Part shown: positions 23,261 through 32,358 of the stretch, in pieces
Position numbering within the stretch: the stretch's first letter is position 1
Layout of the letters: each line of letters starts with the position of its first letter
From: an uncultured Eubacteriales bacterium
GTDB taxonomy: Bacteria; Bacillota; Clostridia; Oscillospirales; CAG-272
Reading direction: 5' to 3'
NCBI GenBank assembly: GCA_934401725.1
Contig: CAKRSS010000002.1
Coordinates: 1-64,000, forward strand
Length of the DNA: 64,000 nt
Translations under genes and position numbers: made by a program
The notes under the pieces: model-generated
Told to the model about the DNA's origin: nothing
Seen by the model: the letters and a program-made list of their open reading frames with translations, nothing else
Databases searched by the model: none

Positions 23261-24691
23261 ATGGAAAAGCTTTTCACTCTGGCCGAAGGCGGGATCAATC
23301 CCGCAGTGGTAGGTCTCATCTGCGTACTTGCCGTGATAGTGTTTACTATGCTTATTGTGGTGTTCTCACGCTACAAGAAGTGTCCTCCGGACAAAATCAT
23401 GGTCATCTACGGTAAGGTCGGCACCAACAAGGACGGCACACCGCGCTCCGCAAAGTGCATACACGGCGCGGCAGCGTTCATCGTCCCGGTGCTTCAGTCC
23501 TATGAGTACCTTGACCTGACGCCTCTGTCCATTCCCGTTGACCTTACCAACGCGCTGTCGCACCAGAACATCCGTGTCGACGTTCCCTCGAGATTTACGG
23601 TCGGTATTTCGACCGAGGTCGGGGTTATGCAGAACGCGGCCGAGCGTCTGCTCGGGCTCAAGCTGGTCGAGATTCAGGAGCTGGCCAAGGACATCATCTT
23701 CGGACAGCTGAGACTTGTCATCGCCACGATGGACATCGAGGAGATAAACACCGACCGTGATAAGTTCCTCGACGCCGTCTCCGGCAATGTGGAAACCGAG
23801 CTTAAAAAGATCGGTCTGCGCCTGATAAACGTTAACGTCACCGACATTAACGATGAGTCCGGCTACATTGCGGCGCTCGGTAAAGAGGCGGCCGCCAAGG
23901 CTATCAACGATGCAAAAATCTCCGTTGCAGAGGCCGACAGAGACGGTTCCATCGGCGCTGCAGAGGCTGAGCGCGAGCAGAGAATCCGCGTGTCCAAGTC
24001 CAACTCCGAGGCTATAACGGGTGAAAACGAATCCAAAGTCAAGATAGCCGAGTCTGAGGCAATCCGTCGTGAGCGCGAGGCTGAATCGCTCAAGCGCGCG
24101 ACCGCGGCCGAGAATATTCAGGCGGCGAAGGCGCAGGAGGAGTCCTACGCGGCTCAGCAAAGCGCCGAGCTTGCCCGTGCGTCGCTTGAGAAGGCCAAGC
24201 TCGAGGCCGACATCATCGTCAAGGCCGAAATCAAGAAGAAGGAGCTTGAGCTCCAGGCTGAGGCTCAGGCCGAGCAGACCAGACGGCAGGCTCGCGGTGA
24301 AGCCGACGCTATCCTCATGAAGATGAAGGCTGAGGCCGACGGTATGCGCGAGATGCTGACCAAGCAGGCCGAAGGTTTTGACCAGCTGGTCAAGGCCGCA
24401 GGCGGCGAGGCAAACGACGCTATCCGCTACATGGTAGCCGACAAGCTCGAGCAGCTGACCAAGATTCAGGTCGAAGCTATCAGCAACCTCAAGATAGACA
24501 AGATTACCGTCTGGGACGGCGCAAACAGCTCCGACGGTAAGACCACGACCGCAAACTTCCTTTCCGGAATAATGAAGTCCATCCCGCCTATGAACGAAAT
24601 ATTCAACATGGCCGGCATGCAGCTTCCCGAGTACCTCGGTAAGGAAAAGGAGCAGGGAAAGGCCGACGAGGGCGCGGCCGAAGATAAATAA
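23261..24691 (+). CDS. floT: Flotillin (SPFH-domain) membrane-microdomain scaffold
   Basis: A 476-residue protein with an N-terminal membrane hairpin (about 14-36), an SPFH domain (about 40-220, 'CPPDKIMVIYGKVG' at its start), and a long Ala/Glu-rich coiled coil (about 215-370) with repeated 'AEAE' stretches, as in FloT/YuaG. Organises lipid-raft-like domains in Firmicutes. ATG 23261 follows GAAAGGA. Last gene of the NfeD-like operon, and followed by a strong terminator. Confidence 0.92.
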   Translation: MEKLFTLAEGGINPAVVGLICVLAVIVFTMLIVVFSRYKKCPPDKIMVIYGKVGTNKDGTPRSAKCIHGAAAFIVPVLQSYEYLDLTPLSIPVDLTNALSHQNIRVDVPSRFTVGISTEVGVMQNAAERLLGLKLVEIQELAKDIIFGQLRLVIATMDIEEINTDRDKFLDAVSGNVETELKKIGLRLINVNVTDINDESGYIAALGKEAAAKAINDAKISVAEADRDGSIGAAEAEREQRIRVSKSNSEAITGENESKVKIAESEAIRREREAESLKRATAAENIQAAKAQEESYAAQQSAELARASLEKAKLEADIIVKAEIKKKELELQAEAQAEQTRRQARGEADAILMKMKAEADGMREMLTKQAEGFDQLVKAAGGEANDAIRYMVADKLEQLTKIQVEAISNLKIDKITVWDGANSSDGKTTTANFLSGIMKSIPPMNEIFNMAGMQLPEYLGKEKEQGKADEGAAEDK

Positions 24692-24725
24692 ATAAGGCCG
24701 CGGCAATGTCCGCGACGGATTAACG

Positions 24726-24766
24726 GGAGTCACCGCGTTCTGCGGTGACTCCTTATCAATTTTTTC
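24726..24766 (+). terminator. Terminator of the flotillin operon
   Basis: 11-bp arms GGAGTCACCGC/GCGGTGACTCC with a five-base loop, then TTATCAATTTTTTC. Confidence 0.88.
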
Positions 24767-24797
24767 AGTTTTTCGACGCCGAATAGTAAAATAGGTA

Positions 24798-24827
24798 TTG
24801 ACAAGCCCATATCTGTTGTGTTATAAT
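24798..24827 (+). promoter_or_regulatory. Promoter of the rplU-prp-rpmA operon
   Basis: TTGACA (24798-24803), 18 bases, TATAAT (24822-24827); start near 24834. Confidence 0.8.
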
Positions 24828-24832
24828 ATACT

Positions 24833-24900
24833 GCCGCATAATGTAGGCTCAAAGCGCCATTGGCCGCCTGCATCAGCGAGTCTTTATGAAAGCGAGGTGC
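24833..24900 (+). promoter_or_regulatory. L21-type ribosomal protein leader RNA (probable)
   Basis: The leader between the promoter and rplU contains blocks I associate with the Firmicute L21 leader: GCCGC near the start, AAGCGCCATTGGCCGCC, CATCAGCGAG, and AAAGCGAGGTGC just before the start codon. It would let free L21 repress its own operon. Judged from memory of the pattern, not by covariance search. Confidence 0.6.
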
Positions 24901-24905
24901 TTTTC

Positions 24906-25223
24906 GTGTTCGCAGTAATTGAAACCGGCGGAAAGCAGTACAAGGTCAACGAGGGCGACGTCATCTTCATCGAGAAGCTGGACGTTGCAGAGGGCGAAAC
25001 TGTTACATTTGACAATGTAAAGGCTCTGTCCCTGGGCGATTCCCTTGAAGTGGGTGCTCCCAATGTGGACGGTGCTGTTGTCAAAGCCAACGTGATCAAG
25101 AACGGCAAGGGTAAGAAGATCTATGTTCTGAAGTACAAGTCCAAGAAGAACGAGAAGAAGAAGATCGGTCACAGACAGCCCTATACCAAGGTTCAGATCC
25201 TGTCCATCGGCAAGAATGCCTGA
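24906..25223 (+). CDS. rplU: 50S ribosomal protein L21
   Basis: A 105-residue ribosomal protein beginning '[14 protein letters not shown]' and ending with the rRNA-binding '[11 protein letters not shown]' region. The start is GTG at 24906 with GAGGTG 6 bases upstream; the longer frame begins upstream of the promoter start and is excluded. First gene of rplU-prp-rpmA. Confidence 0.96.
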   Translation: MFAVIETGGKQYKVNEGDVIFIEKLDVAEGETVTFDNVKALSLGDSLEVGAPNVDGAVVKANVIKNGKGKKIYVLKYKSKKNEKKKIGHRQPYTKVQILSIGKNA

Positions 25224-25240
25224 GCCCCGGGGAGACAACG

Positions 25241-25600
25241 ATGACTAAAATAAGGTTTTTCCGGACAGGCGGTGTGTTTTACGGCTTCGAGGAGCAGGGA
25301 CACAGCGGTTACGGCGAGGCGGGAGACGATGTTCTGTGCGCCGCGCTGTCAGCCATGACTATGCTCATAGTCAACACTGTGGAGATTGCCTACGCCTCCG
25401 ATGTCGAGTACACCGTTGACGAGGGTGCAACGCGCATCTGCGTCCGTTCGAAGGCGGCTCTGCCCGAATTCGAAGAGGACGAGAAAAAGCGGTACGCCGT
25501 TTCCGGAGTGTTCATGGCCTATTATTATCAGCTTAATGATATGGTCGAGGAATACTACGATTACCTTGAGATCGAAGTTGTCGACAGGGATTACCAATGA
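25241..25600 (+). CDS. prp: Ribosomal-processing cysteine protease Prp
   Basis: A 119-residue protease that removes the N-terminal extension of L27. The catalytic pair is in '[18 protein letters not shown]' (His about 22, Cys about 34). The position between rplU and rpmA, and the extended L27 encoded next, make the assignment firm. ATG 25241 lies 17 bases after the rplU stop. Confidence 0.95.
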   Translation: MTKIRFFRTGGVFYGFEEQGHSGYGEAGDDVLCAALSAMTMLIVNTVEIAYASDVEYTVDEGATRICVRSKAALPEFEEDEKKRYAVSGVFMAYYYQLNDMVEEYYDYLEIEVVDRDYQ

Positions 25601-25649
25601 CCGTATCAGAAACGACAGCATTTATCTATTAATTACGGAGGAAATAACG

Positions 25650-25928
25650 ATGTTCAGAATCAGTTTGCAGTTCTTCGCTCACAAAAAGGGCGTCGGCTCC
25701 ACCAAGAACGGCCGCGACAGTGAGTCAAAGCGTCTTGGCGTCAAGAAGGCTGACGGACAGGGCGTTGTTGCCGGAAATATCATAGTAAGACAGAGAGGAA
25801 CCGCCATCTGGCCCGGTAACAATGTTGGTATCGGCAAGGATCACACCCTCTTTGCTCTGATTGACGGCACAGTCAAGTTCGAGCACAAGACCAAGGACAA
25901 GAAGCAGGTCAGCGTATACGCTGAGTAA
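25650..25928 (+). CDS. rpmA: 50S ribosomal protein L27 with Prp-cleaved N-terminal extension
   Basis: A 92-residue protein. It begins '[17 protein letters not shown]': the 'LQFFA' motif marks the Prp cleavage site (after the second Phe), as in Staphylococcus and Clostridia, leaving a mature N-terminus that reaches the peptidyl-transferase centre. ATG 25650 has GGAGG 8 bases upstream. Followed by a terminator. Confidence 0.96.
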   Translation: MFRISLQFFAHKKGVGSTKNGRDSESKRLGVKKADGQGVVAGNIIVRQRGTAIWPGNNVGIGKDHTLFALIDGTVKFEHKTKDKKQVSVYAE

Positions 25929-25933
25929 CTTTC

Positions 25934-25973
25934 AAAAATATCCGCCGCGCTTCGGTGCGGCGGATATTTTTTT
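25934..25973 (+). terminator. Terminator of rplU-prp-rpmA
   Basis: TATCCGCCGC/GCGGCGGATA arms with a short loop and seven or more T residues. Confidence 0.92.
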
Positions 25974-26014
25974 GCACGCCGTAATATTTTTTTATACTTT
26001 TTCGCGCAAAAAGG

Positions 26015-26043
26015 TTTACAAAGCGTGCAAAATGCTGTAAAAT
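26015..26043 (+). promoter_or_regulatory. Promoter of the pyrH-frr-uppS-cdsA-dxr cluster
   Basis: TTTACA, 17 bases, TAAAAT, about 30 bases before the pyrH ATG. Confidence 0.6.
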
Positions 26044-26073
26044 ATATCTGATCGACTAACGGAGGGAGACCGT

Positions 26074-26781
26074 ATGGATACACCTGTTTACAAACGCGTT
26101 CTTGTCAAGCTGTCCGGAGAGGCAATGCAGGGCAAGGACGGGATAATTGACTTTGATATGCTTGAAAAAGTCGCCGAAACACTTAAGGCGGCGACCGACA
26201 AAGGCGTGCAGGTTGCAGTCGTTGTCGGCGCGGGCAACATCTGGCGCGGAGCCAAGCAGGGCAAGAACATGAACCGCTGTCTTGCCGACCACATGGGCAT
26301 GCTTGCGACCGTAATCAACGCGCTGGCAATAAAGGACGCCGTCATAAACGCAGGCGGACGCGCGACGGTAATGACGCCCGTCGATATGCCGCAGTTTGCC
26401 GAGTTCTATTCTGACGAGCACGCCATCGAGCGGCTTGAGGAGGGGTATGTCGTGATATTCGGTTGCGGTACCGGCAACCCGTATTTCTCGACCGACACCG
26501 GCGCGGTCCTTCGCGCAGCGGAGATTCAGGCCGACATAGTTCTCATGGCCAAGAATATCGACGGTATCTACGATAAGGACCCGCGCAAGTTTGATGATGC
26601 CGTCAAGTACGACCGGCTCTCGTACAGCGAAATACTCGACAAAAAGCTCGCCGCCTATGACCTCACCGCGACCGCCTTCTGCGCGGCCAACTCAATCCGT
26701 ACATACGCATTCGAGCTCAAAGATCCGGAAAACATTCTCCGCGTGCTCTGCGGCGAGCGGATCGGAACCGAAACCTATTGA
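26074..26781 (+). CDS. pyrH: UMP kinase
   Basis: A 235-residue amino-acid-kinase-fold enzyme converting UMP to UDP. Motifs are 'VLVKLSGEAMQG' (phosphate binding), 'VVGAGNIWRG', and 'TGNPYFSTDTGAVLRAAE' (UMP site). ATG 26074 follows GGAGGGAG. It is followed by frr, the usual bacterial order, and heads a long gene string devoted to translation and envelope precursor synthesis. Confidence 0.96.
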   Translation: MDTPVYKRVLVKLSGEAMQGKDGIIDFDMLEKVAETLKAATDKGVQVAVVVGAGNIWRGAKQGKNMNRCLADHMGMLATVINALAIKDAVINAGGRATVMTPVDMPQFAEFYSDEHAIERLEEGYVVIFGCGTGNPYFSTDTGAVLRAAEIQADIVLMAKNIDGIYDKDPRKFDDAVKYDRLSYSEILDKKLAAYDLTATAFCAANSIRTYAFELKDPENILRVLCGERIGTETY

Positions 26782-26813
26782 TTTTACAGAACATAAGAAA
26801 GGATTAAACACCT

Positions 26814-27368
26814 ATGAAATTCAACACTAAGCCCTACGAAGAAAAAATGCAGAAGAGCATTGCCGCTCATGAGTCCAACCTCGCGGTCATCCGTGCGGGA
26901 CAGGCAAATCCTATGGTGCTTTCCAAAGTGACTTTTGAATACTACGGCGCCCCCACTCTCATCAATACCATGGCCGACATCCGCGTCTCCGACGCCAAGA
27001 CTATTGTTATCACCCCCTATGACCGCTCGACCCTCAAGGCCATCGAAAAGGCTATACTCGCCTCTGACATAGGCATTACACCGACAAATGACGGCTCTGT
27101 CATCCGCCTCGTTTTTCCGCAGCCGACCGAGGAGCGCCGAAAAGAGCTGGCAAAGCAGATAATGAAGTATGGCGAGGAGACCAAGGTGGCGATAAGAAAC
27201 GTCCGCCGTGAGGCCAACGAGCTTATCAAAAAGGACAAGAAGGACGGCGCCATGACCGAGGACGAGCAGAAGTCCGCCGAGAAGAACATTCAGGAGCTCA
27301 CCGATAAGTACATCAAGAACGTTGAATCCATAACCGATAAAAAGGCCAAGGAAATAATGCAGATCTGA
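26814..27368 (+). CDS. frr: Ribosome recycling factor
   Basis: A 184-residue factor that with EF-G splits post-termination ribosomes. The family blocks 'VIRAGQANPMVLSKV', 'YYGAPTLINTMADI' and 'RNVRREANELIKK' are present; length is normal. AGAAAGGA precedes ATG 26814. Lies 32 bases after pyrH. Confidence 0.97.
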   Translation: MKFNTKPYEEKMQKSIAAHESNLAVIRAGQANPMVLSKVTFEYYGAPTLINTMADIRVSDAKTIVITPYDRSTLKAIEKAILASDIGITPTNDGSVIRLVFPQPTEERRKELAKQIMKYGEETKVAIRNVRREANELIKKDKKDGAMTEDEQKSAEKNIQELTDKYIKNVESITDKKAKEIMQI

Positions 27369-27460
27369 CCGATATGAGCCGGCTTTGAATTTTCCAGAGC
27401 CGGCTCAAAAAGCATTTCCCCCGACCGCGGCGCGGATAGTTGTTTCTGAAAGAGGTTGAA

Positions 27461-28168
27461 ATGGACAAAAAAAAGACAGACCGGCTGCACGGCATCCGGC
27501 ACATAGCGTTTATAATGGACGGTAACGGCCGCTGGGCCAAGGCTAAAGGACAGCCGCGCGAGTTCGGCCATAAGGCGGGCGCGCAGGCCTTTCGCCGCGT
27601 GGTGACGCACTGCCGCGACATAGGCCTGGAGTACGTGACTGTCTACGCATTCTCAACCGAGAATTGGAAGCGTCCGCGTCACGAGGTGTCGGCCATTATG
27701 CGCCTGCTCGACTCTTTTCTCGACGAGTTTGCGGGCAGCGACGACAAGAATAACATGACAGTCCGTTTCATCGGAGACATGTCGGATCTGAGCGAGCGGC
27801 TGCGCCGCAAGATCGCGCAGATTGAGACCATATCGGCGGGGCACGACCGCGTACTCAATATTGCGCTAAACTACGGCGGCCGCGCCGAACTGGTTAATGC
27901 CTTCAACGCGCTCATCGCCGAGGGCGTCACGCACATAACGGAGGCGGACGTCTCCCGTGCGCTTTACACTGCCGACTGTCCCGACCCTGACCTCATAGTC
28001 AGAACGGCCGGAGAATACCGCCTGTCGAATTTTCTTCTGTGGCAGGCCTCGTACTCGGAGCTTTATGTCACGGACGTCCTGTGGCCTGATTTCGGCCCTG
28101 ACGACGTCGACCGAGCTATCGAGGAGTACGGAAAGAGACACCGCAATTTCGGCGGCGTCGTAAACTGA
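27461..28168 (+). CDS. uppS: Undecaprenyl diphosphate synthase
   Basis: A 235-residue cis-prenyltransferase making the C55 lipid carrier for cell-wall synthesis. The catalytic Asp is in 'AFIMDGNGRWA' (about residue 20); other blocks are 'YAFSTENWKRP' and 'DLIVRTAGEYRLSNFLLWQ'. ATG 27461 is preferred over a TTG at 27440 because GAAAGAGG lies just before it and the protein then has normal length. It uses isoprenoid precursors made by dxr/ispG/dxs, encoded nearby. Confidence 0.96.
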   Translation: MDKKKTDRLHGIRHIAFIMDGNGRWAKAKGQPREFGHKAGAQAFRRVVTHCRDIGLEYVTVYAFSTENWKRPRHEVSAIMRLLDSFLDEFAGSDDKNNMTVRFIGDMSDLSERLRRKIAQIETISAGHDRVLNIALNYGGRAELVNAFNALIAEGVTHITEADVSRALYTADCPDPDLIVRTAGEYRLSNFLLWQASYSELYVTDVLWPDFGPDDVDRAIEEYGKRHRNFGGVVN

Positions 28169-28191
28169 ACACTGAATTGGAGTGCTATCTG

Positions 28192-29016
28192 ATGCTTCAA
28201 AGAATAATTACAGCAGTCGTAGCCATTATAATATTTCTGCCGGTACTTTGGTTTTCGGACACCGTGGCGTTACCGGCAGCGATGGCGTTGCTCATAGTCA
28301 TCGCCATGTTCGAAATGTTCCGGTGCCTGGGACTTCACCGCAGATTCGCGCTGACGTTGCCGTTTTATCCGGTCGGCGCGGCGATGCCGTTCTGCGTCCG
28401 TTACCTGCATGGCGACATACCGATTGACTACCGCGACACGGCGCTGTTGGCAGTAATATTGCTGCTGGTTTACATGCTTGCAATCGTGGTTTTGAGTCAC
28501 AATTCAATAAATTTCTCGCAGGCAGCTGCGATTTTTGCATCTGCGTGCTATATAATATTTTCGTTTTGCGGGATTATCTATCTGCGCGATTTTGAGAATA
28601 AGTACATTTATCTGCTCGTCTTTATCGGCGCGTGGATTACGGATACGTTCGCGTATTTTGTCGGACGCGTAGTCGGTCGACACAAGCTGATTCCCGATAT
28701 CAGCCCTAAGAAAACGGTGGAGGGAAGCATCGGCGGCATTGTGTTCTGCGTTGCAGCATTTGTCGGCTTCGCCTTTATTATCGGGATAGAGTACATAGGC
28801 GTGGGCTGGCTGATACTGTCCGGTGTCATCGTTTCGGTGGTGTCGCAGATAGGGGATTTGTCAATGTCCGCAATCAAGCGCGAACATGGGATAAAGGACT
28901 ATGGCCGCGTATTTCCGGGGCACGGCGGCGTGCTTGACCGCTTTGATTCCGTTTTGGCGGTCTCGTCGGTCATGACAGTGATTTTTGCAATTCTGAACAT
29001 TTTTCATGTTCTCTGA
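28192..29016 (+). CDS. cdsA: Phosphatidate cytidylyltransferase
   Basis: A 274-residue membrane enzyme making CDP-diacylglycerol. It has about eight membrane segments and the C-terminal signature 'SAIKREHGIKDYGRVFPGHG' with 'DRFD' after it, which holds the metal-binding acidic residues. ATG 28192 is chosen (GGAG 9 bases before); a TTG at 28177 is an alternative. Between uppS and dxr, the common order in bacteria. Confidence 0.94.
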   Translation: MLQRIITAVVAIIIFLPVLWFSDTVALPAAMALLIVIAMFEMFRCLGLHRRFALTLPFYPVGAAMPFCVRYLHGDIPIDYRDTALLAVILLLVYMLAIVVLSHNSINFSQAAAIFASACYIIFSFCGIIYLRDFENKYIYLLVFIGAWITDTFAYFVGRVVGRHKLIPDISPKKTVEGSIGGIVFCVAAFVGFAFIIGIEYIGVGWLILSGVIVSVVSQIGDLSMSAIKREHGIKDYGRVFPGHGGVLDRFDSVLAVSSVMTVIFAILNIFHVL

Positions 29017-29031
29017 AACAGGATTTTTCAT

Positions 29032-30186
29032 ATGACAGGTAACAAAACCGTATCCGTGCTGGGAAGTACCGGCTCTGTCGGAACGCAGGCGCTGGACGTC
29101 GCGCGCAAGGAAGGGCATCGCGTGCGCGTGCTCACGGCAGGAACGAACTACATCACAATTCAAAAACAGGCGCTTGAATTTCACCCTGATTTTTGCGTGC
29201 TTGATGATAAATCAAGCGCCGACCGGCTTCGCACAGCGCTTGACGGAACCGGAATTACGGTTCTCTCCGGCATTGACGGGCTCCGCACGGCACTGAACGA
29301 GGCCCCGGCCGACGTTACCGTCAACTCGGTCTCGGGCGCGGCGGGTCTCGTCCCTACGCTGGAGGTTCTGAAGACGGACACCCGGCTTGCGCTCGCAAAC
29401 AAGGAGTCTCTTGTTATGGCCGGCGATATGATAATGCGCGAGGCCGCCGCCAAAGGCAAAAAAATTCTGCCGGTCGACAGTGAGCACTGCGCTATATTCC
29501 AGTGTCTCGAGGGACGCGGCGGAAATAAGCCCAAAACGCTGTTTCTGACAGCCTCGGGCGGCCCATTTTTTGGCATGACTCCGGACGAGCTCGAGCACAT
29601 CACTGTCGACGAGGCGCTTGCGCACCCGACGTGGAAAATGGGACGCAAAATCACAATCGACAGCGCAACGCTCATGAACAAGGGCTTCGAGGTTATCGAG
29701 GCGGCGCGGCTGTTCGGCGTCGGGGCGGACGATATACGCGTCGTGGTTCACCGCGAAAGTATAATTCATTCGATGGTTGAATATGCTGATAACAGCATTT
29801 TGGCTCAGCTGTCGGTTCCTGACATGCGACTGTGTGTTCAGTACGCCGTGAATTATCCGGAGCGGTGCGAGGCCGTAATACCGCGGCTTTCGCTTGAAGA
29901 GATCGGAAGTCTGCGCTTTGCGAAGCCTGATCTTGTCAGCTTTCCGCTGCTCGGCATGGCCTATGACTGCCTGCGCGAGGGTGCGGCGATGCCCACAGTG
30001 CTCAATGCGTCGAACGAGGTCGCGGTAGAGGCTTTTCTCGGGCGTCGCATAGGCTTTGGCGACATTCCGAGGCTTGTCAGAGCAACTCTGGAGCGGGTTG
30101 CCGGACGTACAAGCGCCGGTAGTATCGACGAAATTCTTCATTACGACAGCATTGCACGTCAGCTTACACAAAAAGCATTAGCCTGA
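29032..30186 (+). CDS. dxr: 1-deoxy-D-xylulose 5-phosphate reductoisomerase
   Basis: A 384-residue NADPH enzyme making 2-C-methylerythritol 4-phosphate, the second step of the MEP pathway. It shows the nucleotide loop 'VLGSTGSVG' near the N-terminus, 'LANKESLVMAG' and 'LPVDSEHCAIFQCL' (metal-binding D and E), and 'HPTWKMGRKITIDSATLMNK'. Normal length. The stop is followed closely by AAGGAGG of rseP. Confidence 0.96.
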   Translation: MTGNKTVSVLGSTGSVGTQALDVARKEGHRVRVLTAGTNYITIQKQALEFHPDFCVLDDKSSADRLRTALDGTGITVLSGIDGLRTALNEAPADVTVNSVSGAAGLVPTLEVLKTDTRLALANKESLVMAGDMIMREAAAKGKKILPVDSEHCAIFQCLEGRGGNKPKTLFLTASGGPFFGMTPDELEHITVDEALAHPTWKMGRKITIDSATLMNKGFEVIEAARLFGVGADDIRVVVHRESIIHSMVEYADNSILAQLSVPDMRLCVQYAVNYPERCEAVIPRLSLEEIGSLRFAKPDLVSFPLLGMAYDCLREGAAMPTVLNASNEVAVEAFLGRRIGFGDIPRLVRATLERVAGRTSAGSIDEILHYDSIARQLTQKALA

Positions 30187-30202
30187 AAAGGAGGCGAGTA
30201 CC

Positions 30203-31240
30203 ATAGCAACTGTTTTGTACATTTTACTTGCGATAGTGATATTCGGATTCATGATATTCATCCACGAGCTGGGGCATTATCTGACCGCCCGTGCCTGCGG
30301 TGTCGGAATCAATGAGTTTGCCATCGGCATGGGGCCTAAAATTCTGTCGCACGTGTCACGCAAGTCGGGTATACGCTATTCGCTGCGGCTTCTGCCGATC
30401 GGCGGATTTGTCAGCATGGTTGGCGAAGACGAGGATAGCGCCGCCGACAACGCGTTCGGCAAAGCGAAGCCGTATAAGCGCATGATAATCATCGTGGCAG
30501 GCGCATTTATGAATTTGCTGCTCGGCGTGCTTATTATGGTGATAATCGTCAGCACGTCCAGCGGACTTCTCGCGACGAACGTCATCGGCGCGTTCGACGA
30601 GGACGCGGTCAGCAACCAACAGCTCATGGTAAACGACAAGATAATAAAGGTCGGAAACAAGCGCGTATACACAGGCTATGACTGCTACTACGAAATTATG
30701 AACCGCGGCGATAAAGCGCTCGACCTGACCGTTATACGAGACGGTGAGAAAATAGTGCTTCACGATGTTGTTTTCAACACCTTCGAGGAGAGCGGTGCGA
30801 CGTTCGGAGATGTGGATTTTGTTCCGTTTGGCGAACAAAAGACAGTCGGGCGCGTGCTGAAGCACACGTGGGTGAGGTCGGTCTCGACAGTTCGCATGAT
30901 ATGGAATTCGCTCATCGATCTTGTTCGCGGACGCTATGGCTTTGAGGCAGTTTCAGGTCCGGTTGGCATAACCGGCGCTATCGGGACTGCCGCTGAGGCG
31001 GGAACGACAAATCTTCTGTATCTCTGCGCTGTGATTGCCATCAATCTCGGAGTGGTGAATCTGTTGCCTCTTCCGGCGCTCGACGGCGGACGGTTTGTTT
31101 TCATTCTGATAGAGCTCATCCGCGGCAAGCCCGTCAAGAAAGAAGTCGAGGGCTATGTTCACTTTGTCGGCATTATTGTGTTGATGGCATTTATGCTGAT
31201 AGTCACATTTAAGGACGTTTGGACGATATTCCGAAAGTAG
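30203..31240 (+). CDS. rseP: RseP/RasP-type site-2 protease; apparent AUA start
   Basis: About 345 residues. Zinc motif 'HELGH' in the first helix, a PDZ domain in the middle (about 100-190), and the second motif 'NLLPLPALDGGR' towards the end; four membrane segments. It cleaves anti-sigma factors and remnant signal peptides within the membrane. The first conventional start in frame is TTG 30215, 20 bases from the SD. ATA at 30203 lies 8 bases after AAGGAGG (30188-30194) and gives an N-terminus 'xATVLYILLAIVIFG' like that of relatives, so AUA is the likelier start. Family secure, start inferred. Confidence 0.9.
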   Translation: MATVLYILLAIVIFGFMIFIHELGHYLTARACGVGINEFAIGMGPKILSHVSRKSGIRYSLRLLPIGGFVSMVGEDEDSAADNAFGKAKPYKRMIIIVAGAFMNLLLGVLIMVIIVSTSSGLLATNVIGAFDEDAVSNQQLMVNDKIIKVGNKRVYTGYDCYYEIMNRGDKALDLTVIRDGEKIVLHDVVFNTFEESGATFGDVDFVPFGEQKTVGRVLKHTWVRSVSTVRMIWNSLIDLVRGRYGFEAVSGPVGITGAIGTAAEAGTTNLLYLCAVIAINLGVVNLLPLPALDGGRFVFILIELIRGKPVKKEVEGYVHFVGIIVLMAFMLIVTFKDVWTIFRK

Positions 31241-31272
31241 ATCACAAATCCGAATATCAAGGATAAAATCAA

Positions 31273-32355
31273 ATGAAATATAACGATATAAGACGTAAAA
31301 CATCAAAAATCAAAGTAGGCAACACGTTTATCGGAGGCGATGCGCCGATCACGATTCAGTCCATGACGAACACCCGCGCAGGCGACCACGAGGCAGCGTA
31401 CCGTCAAATAGTCGAGCTCGAGAAGGCCGGCTGCGACATAGTCCGCGTGACTGTGCCGGACGTCGAGGCCGCACGCACAATAACATATGCGAAGGAGCAT
31501 AGCGTCCGCATTCCCATCGTCGCTGACATACACTTTGATTACAAGCTGGCGCTCCTGTGCGCCGACCTTGGTGTCGACAAAATACGCATAAATCCCGGAA
31601 ATATCGGCGACGAGGACCGCTTGCGGCAGGTCTGCCGCGCGTGCTCGGCGAAGAACATTCCCATACGCATAGGTGTCAACAGCGGCTCGCTTGAGAAAGG
31701 AATTCTCGCAAAATACGGCGCGCCCACTGCCGCAGCGCTCTGCGAGTCGGCCATGTATCACGTGGGACTGCTCGAAAAGTTTGATTTTTGCGACATTGCC
31801 ATCTCAATTAAGTCGTCAGATGTCAAAAATATGATAGATGCAAACGTAATGCTCGCCGAGCGGTGCGACTACCCGATTCACCTCGGTGTCACCGAGGCAG
31901 GGGCCGGGCGCGCGGGACTTATCAAGAGCTCCGCCGGTATAGGCGCGCTGCTTTGCCGCGGTATCGGAGATACTGTCCGCATCTCACTCACGGACGACCC
32001 CGTCAGCGAAATTCACGCGGCGCGCGAGCTTCTTACGGTGCTTGATATCGAGGGACAGCGCGGGCTGAATGTCGTCAGCTGCCCGACGTGCGGGCGTACA
32101 TCCGTAAACCTCATCGACTTGTATAACAGATTTGTCGCCGAGGCGGCGCGTCTCGGACTTGACCGCAAGCCGGTGACGGTTGCAATAATGGGCTGTGTGG
32201 TAAACGGCCCAGGCGAGGCGCGCGAGGCAGACTTCGGTATTGCCGGTGGCCGCGGTGAGGCGCTCCTTTTCCGCCACGGCGAGATCTGCGGCAAGATACC
32301 GGAAGACAAGATAATCGAAACATTGATAAACGAGCTAAAGGACATCACAAAATAA
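31273..32355 (+). CDS. ispG: 4-hydroxy-3-methylbut-2-enyl diphosphate synthase (flavodoxin/ferredoxin)
   Basis: A 360-residue [4Fe-4S] enzyme of the MEP pathway. N-terminal barrel with 'IQSMTNTRAGD', iron-sulfur cysteines in 'CPTCGRT' and 'GCVVNGPGEA' (near bases 32080 and 32190). Normal length for the short bacterial form. ATG 31273 follows AAGGATAAAATCA. polC begins 3 bases after the stop. With uppS, dxr, rseP and the separate dxs, most early and late isoprenoid steps are in this window. Confidence 0.96.
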   Translation: MKYNDIRRKTSKIKVGNTFIGGDAPITIQSMTNTRAGDHEAAYRQIVELEKAGCDIVRVTVPDVEAARTITYAKEHSVRIPIVADIHFDYKLALLCADLGVDKIRINPGNIGDEDRLRQVCRACSAKNIPIRIGVNSGSLEKGILAKYGAPTAAALCESAMYHVGLLEKFDFCDIAISIKSSDVKNMIDANVMLAERCDYPIHLGVTEAGAGRAGLIKSSAGIGALLCRGIGDTVRISLTDDPVSEIHAARELLTVLDIEGQRGLNVVSCPTCGRTSVNLIDLYNRFVAEAARLGLDRKPVTVAIMGCVVNGPGEAREADFGIAGGRGEALLFRHGEICGKIPEDKIIETLINELKDITK

Positions 32356-32358
32356 AAA

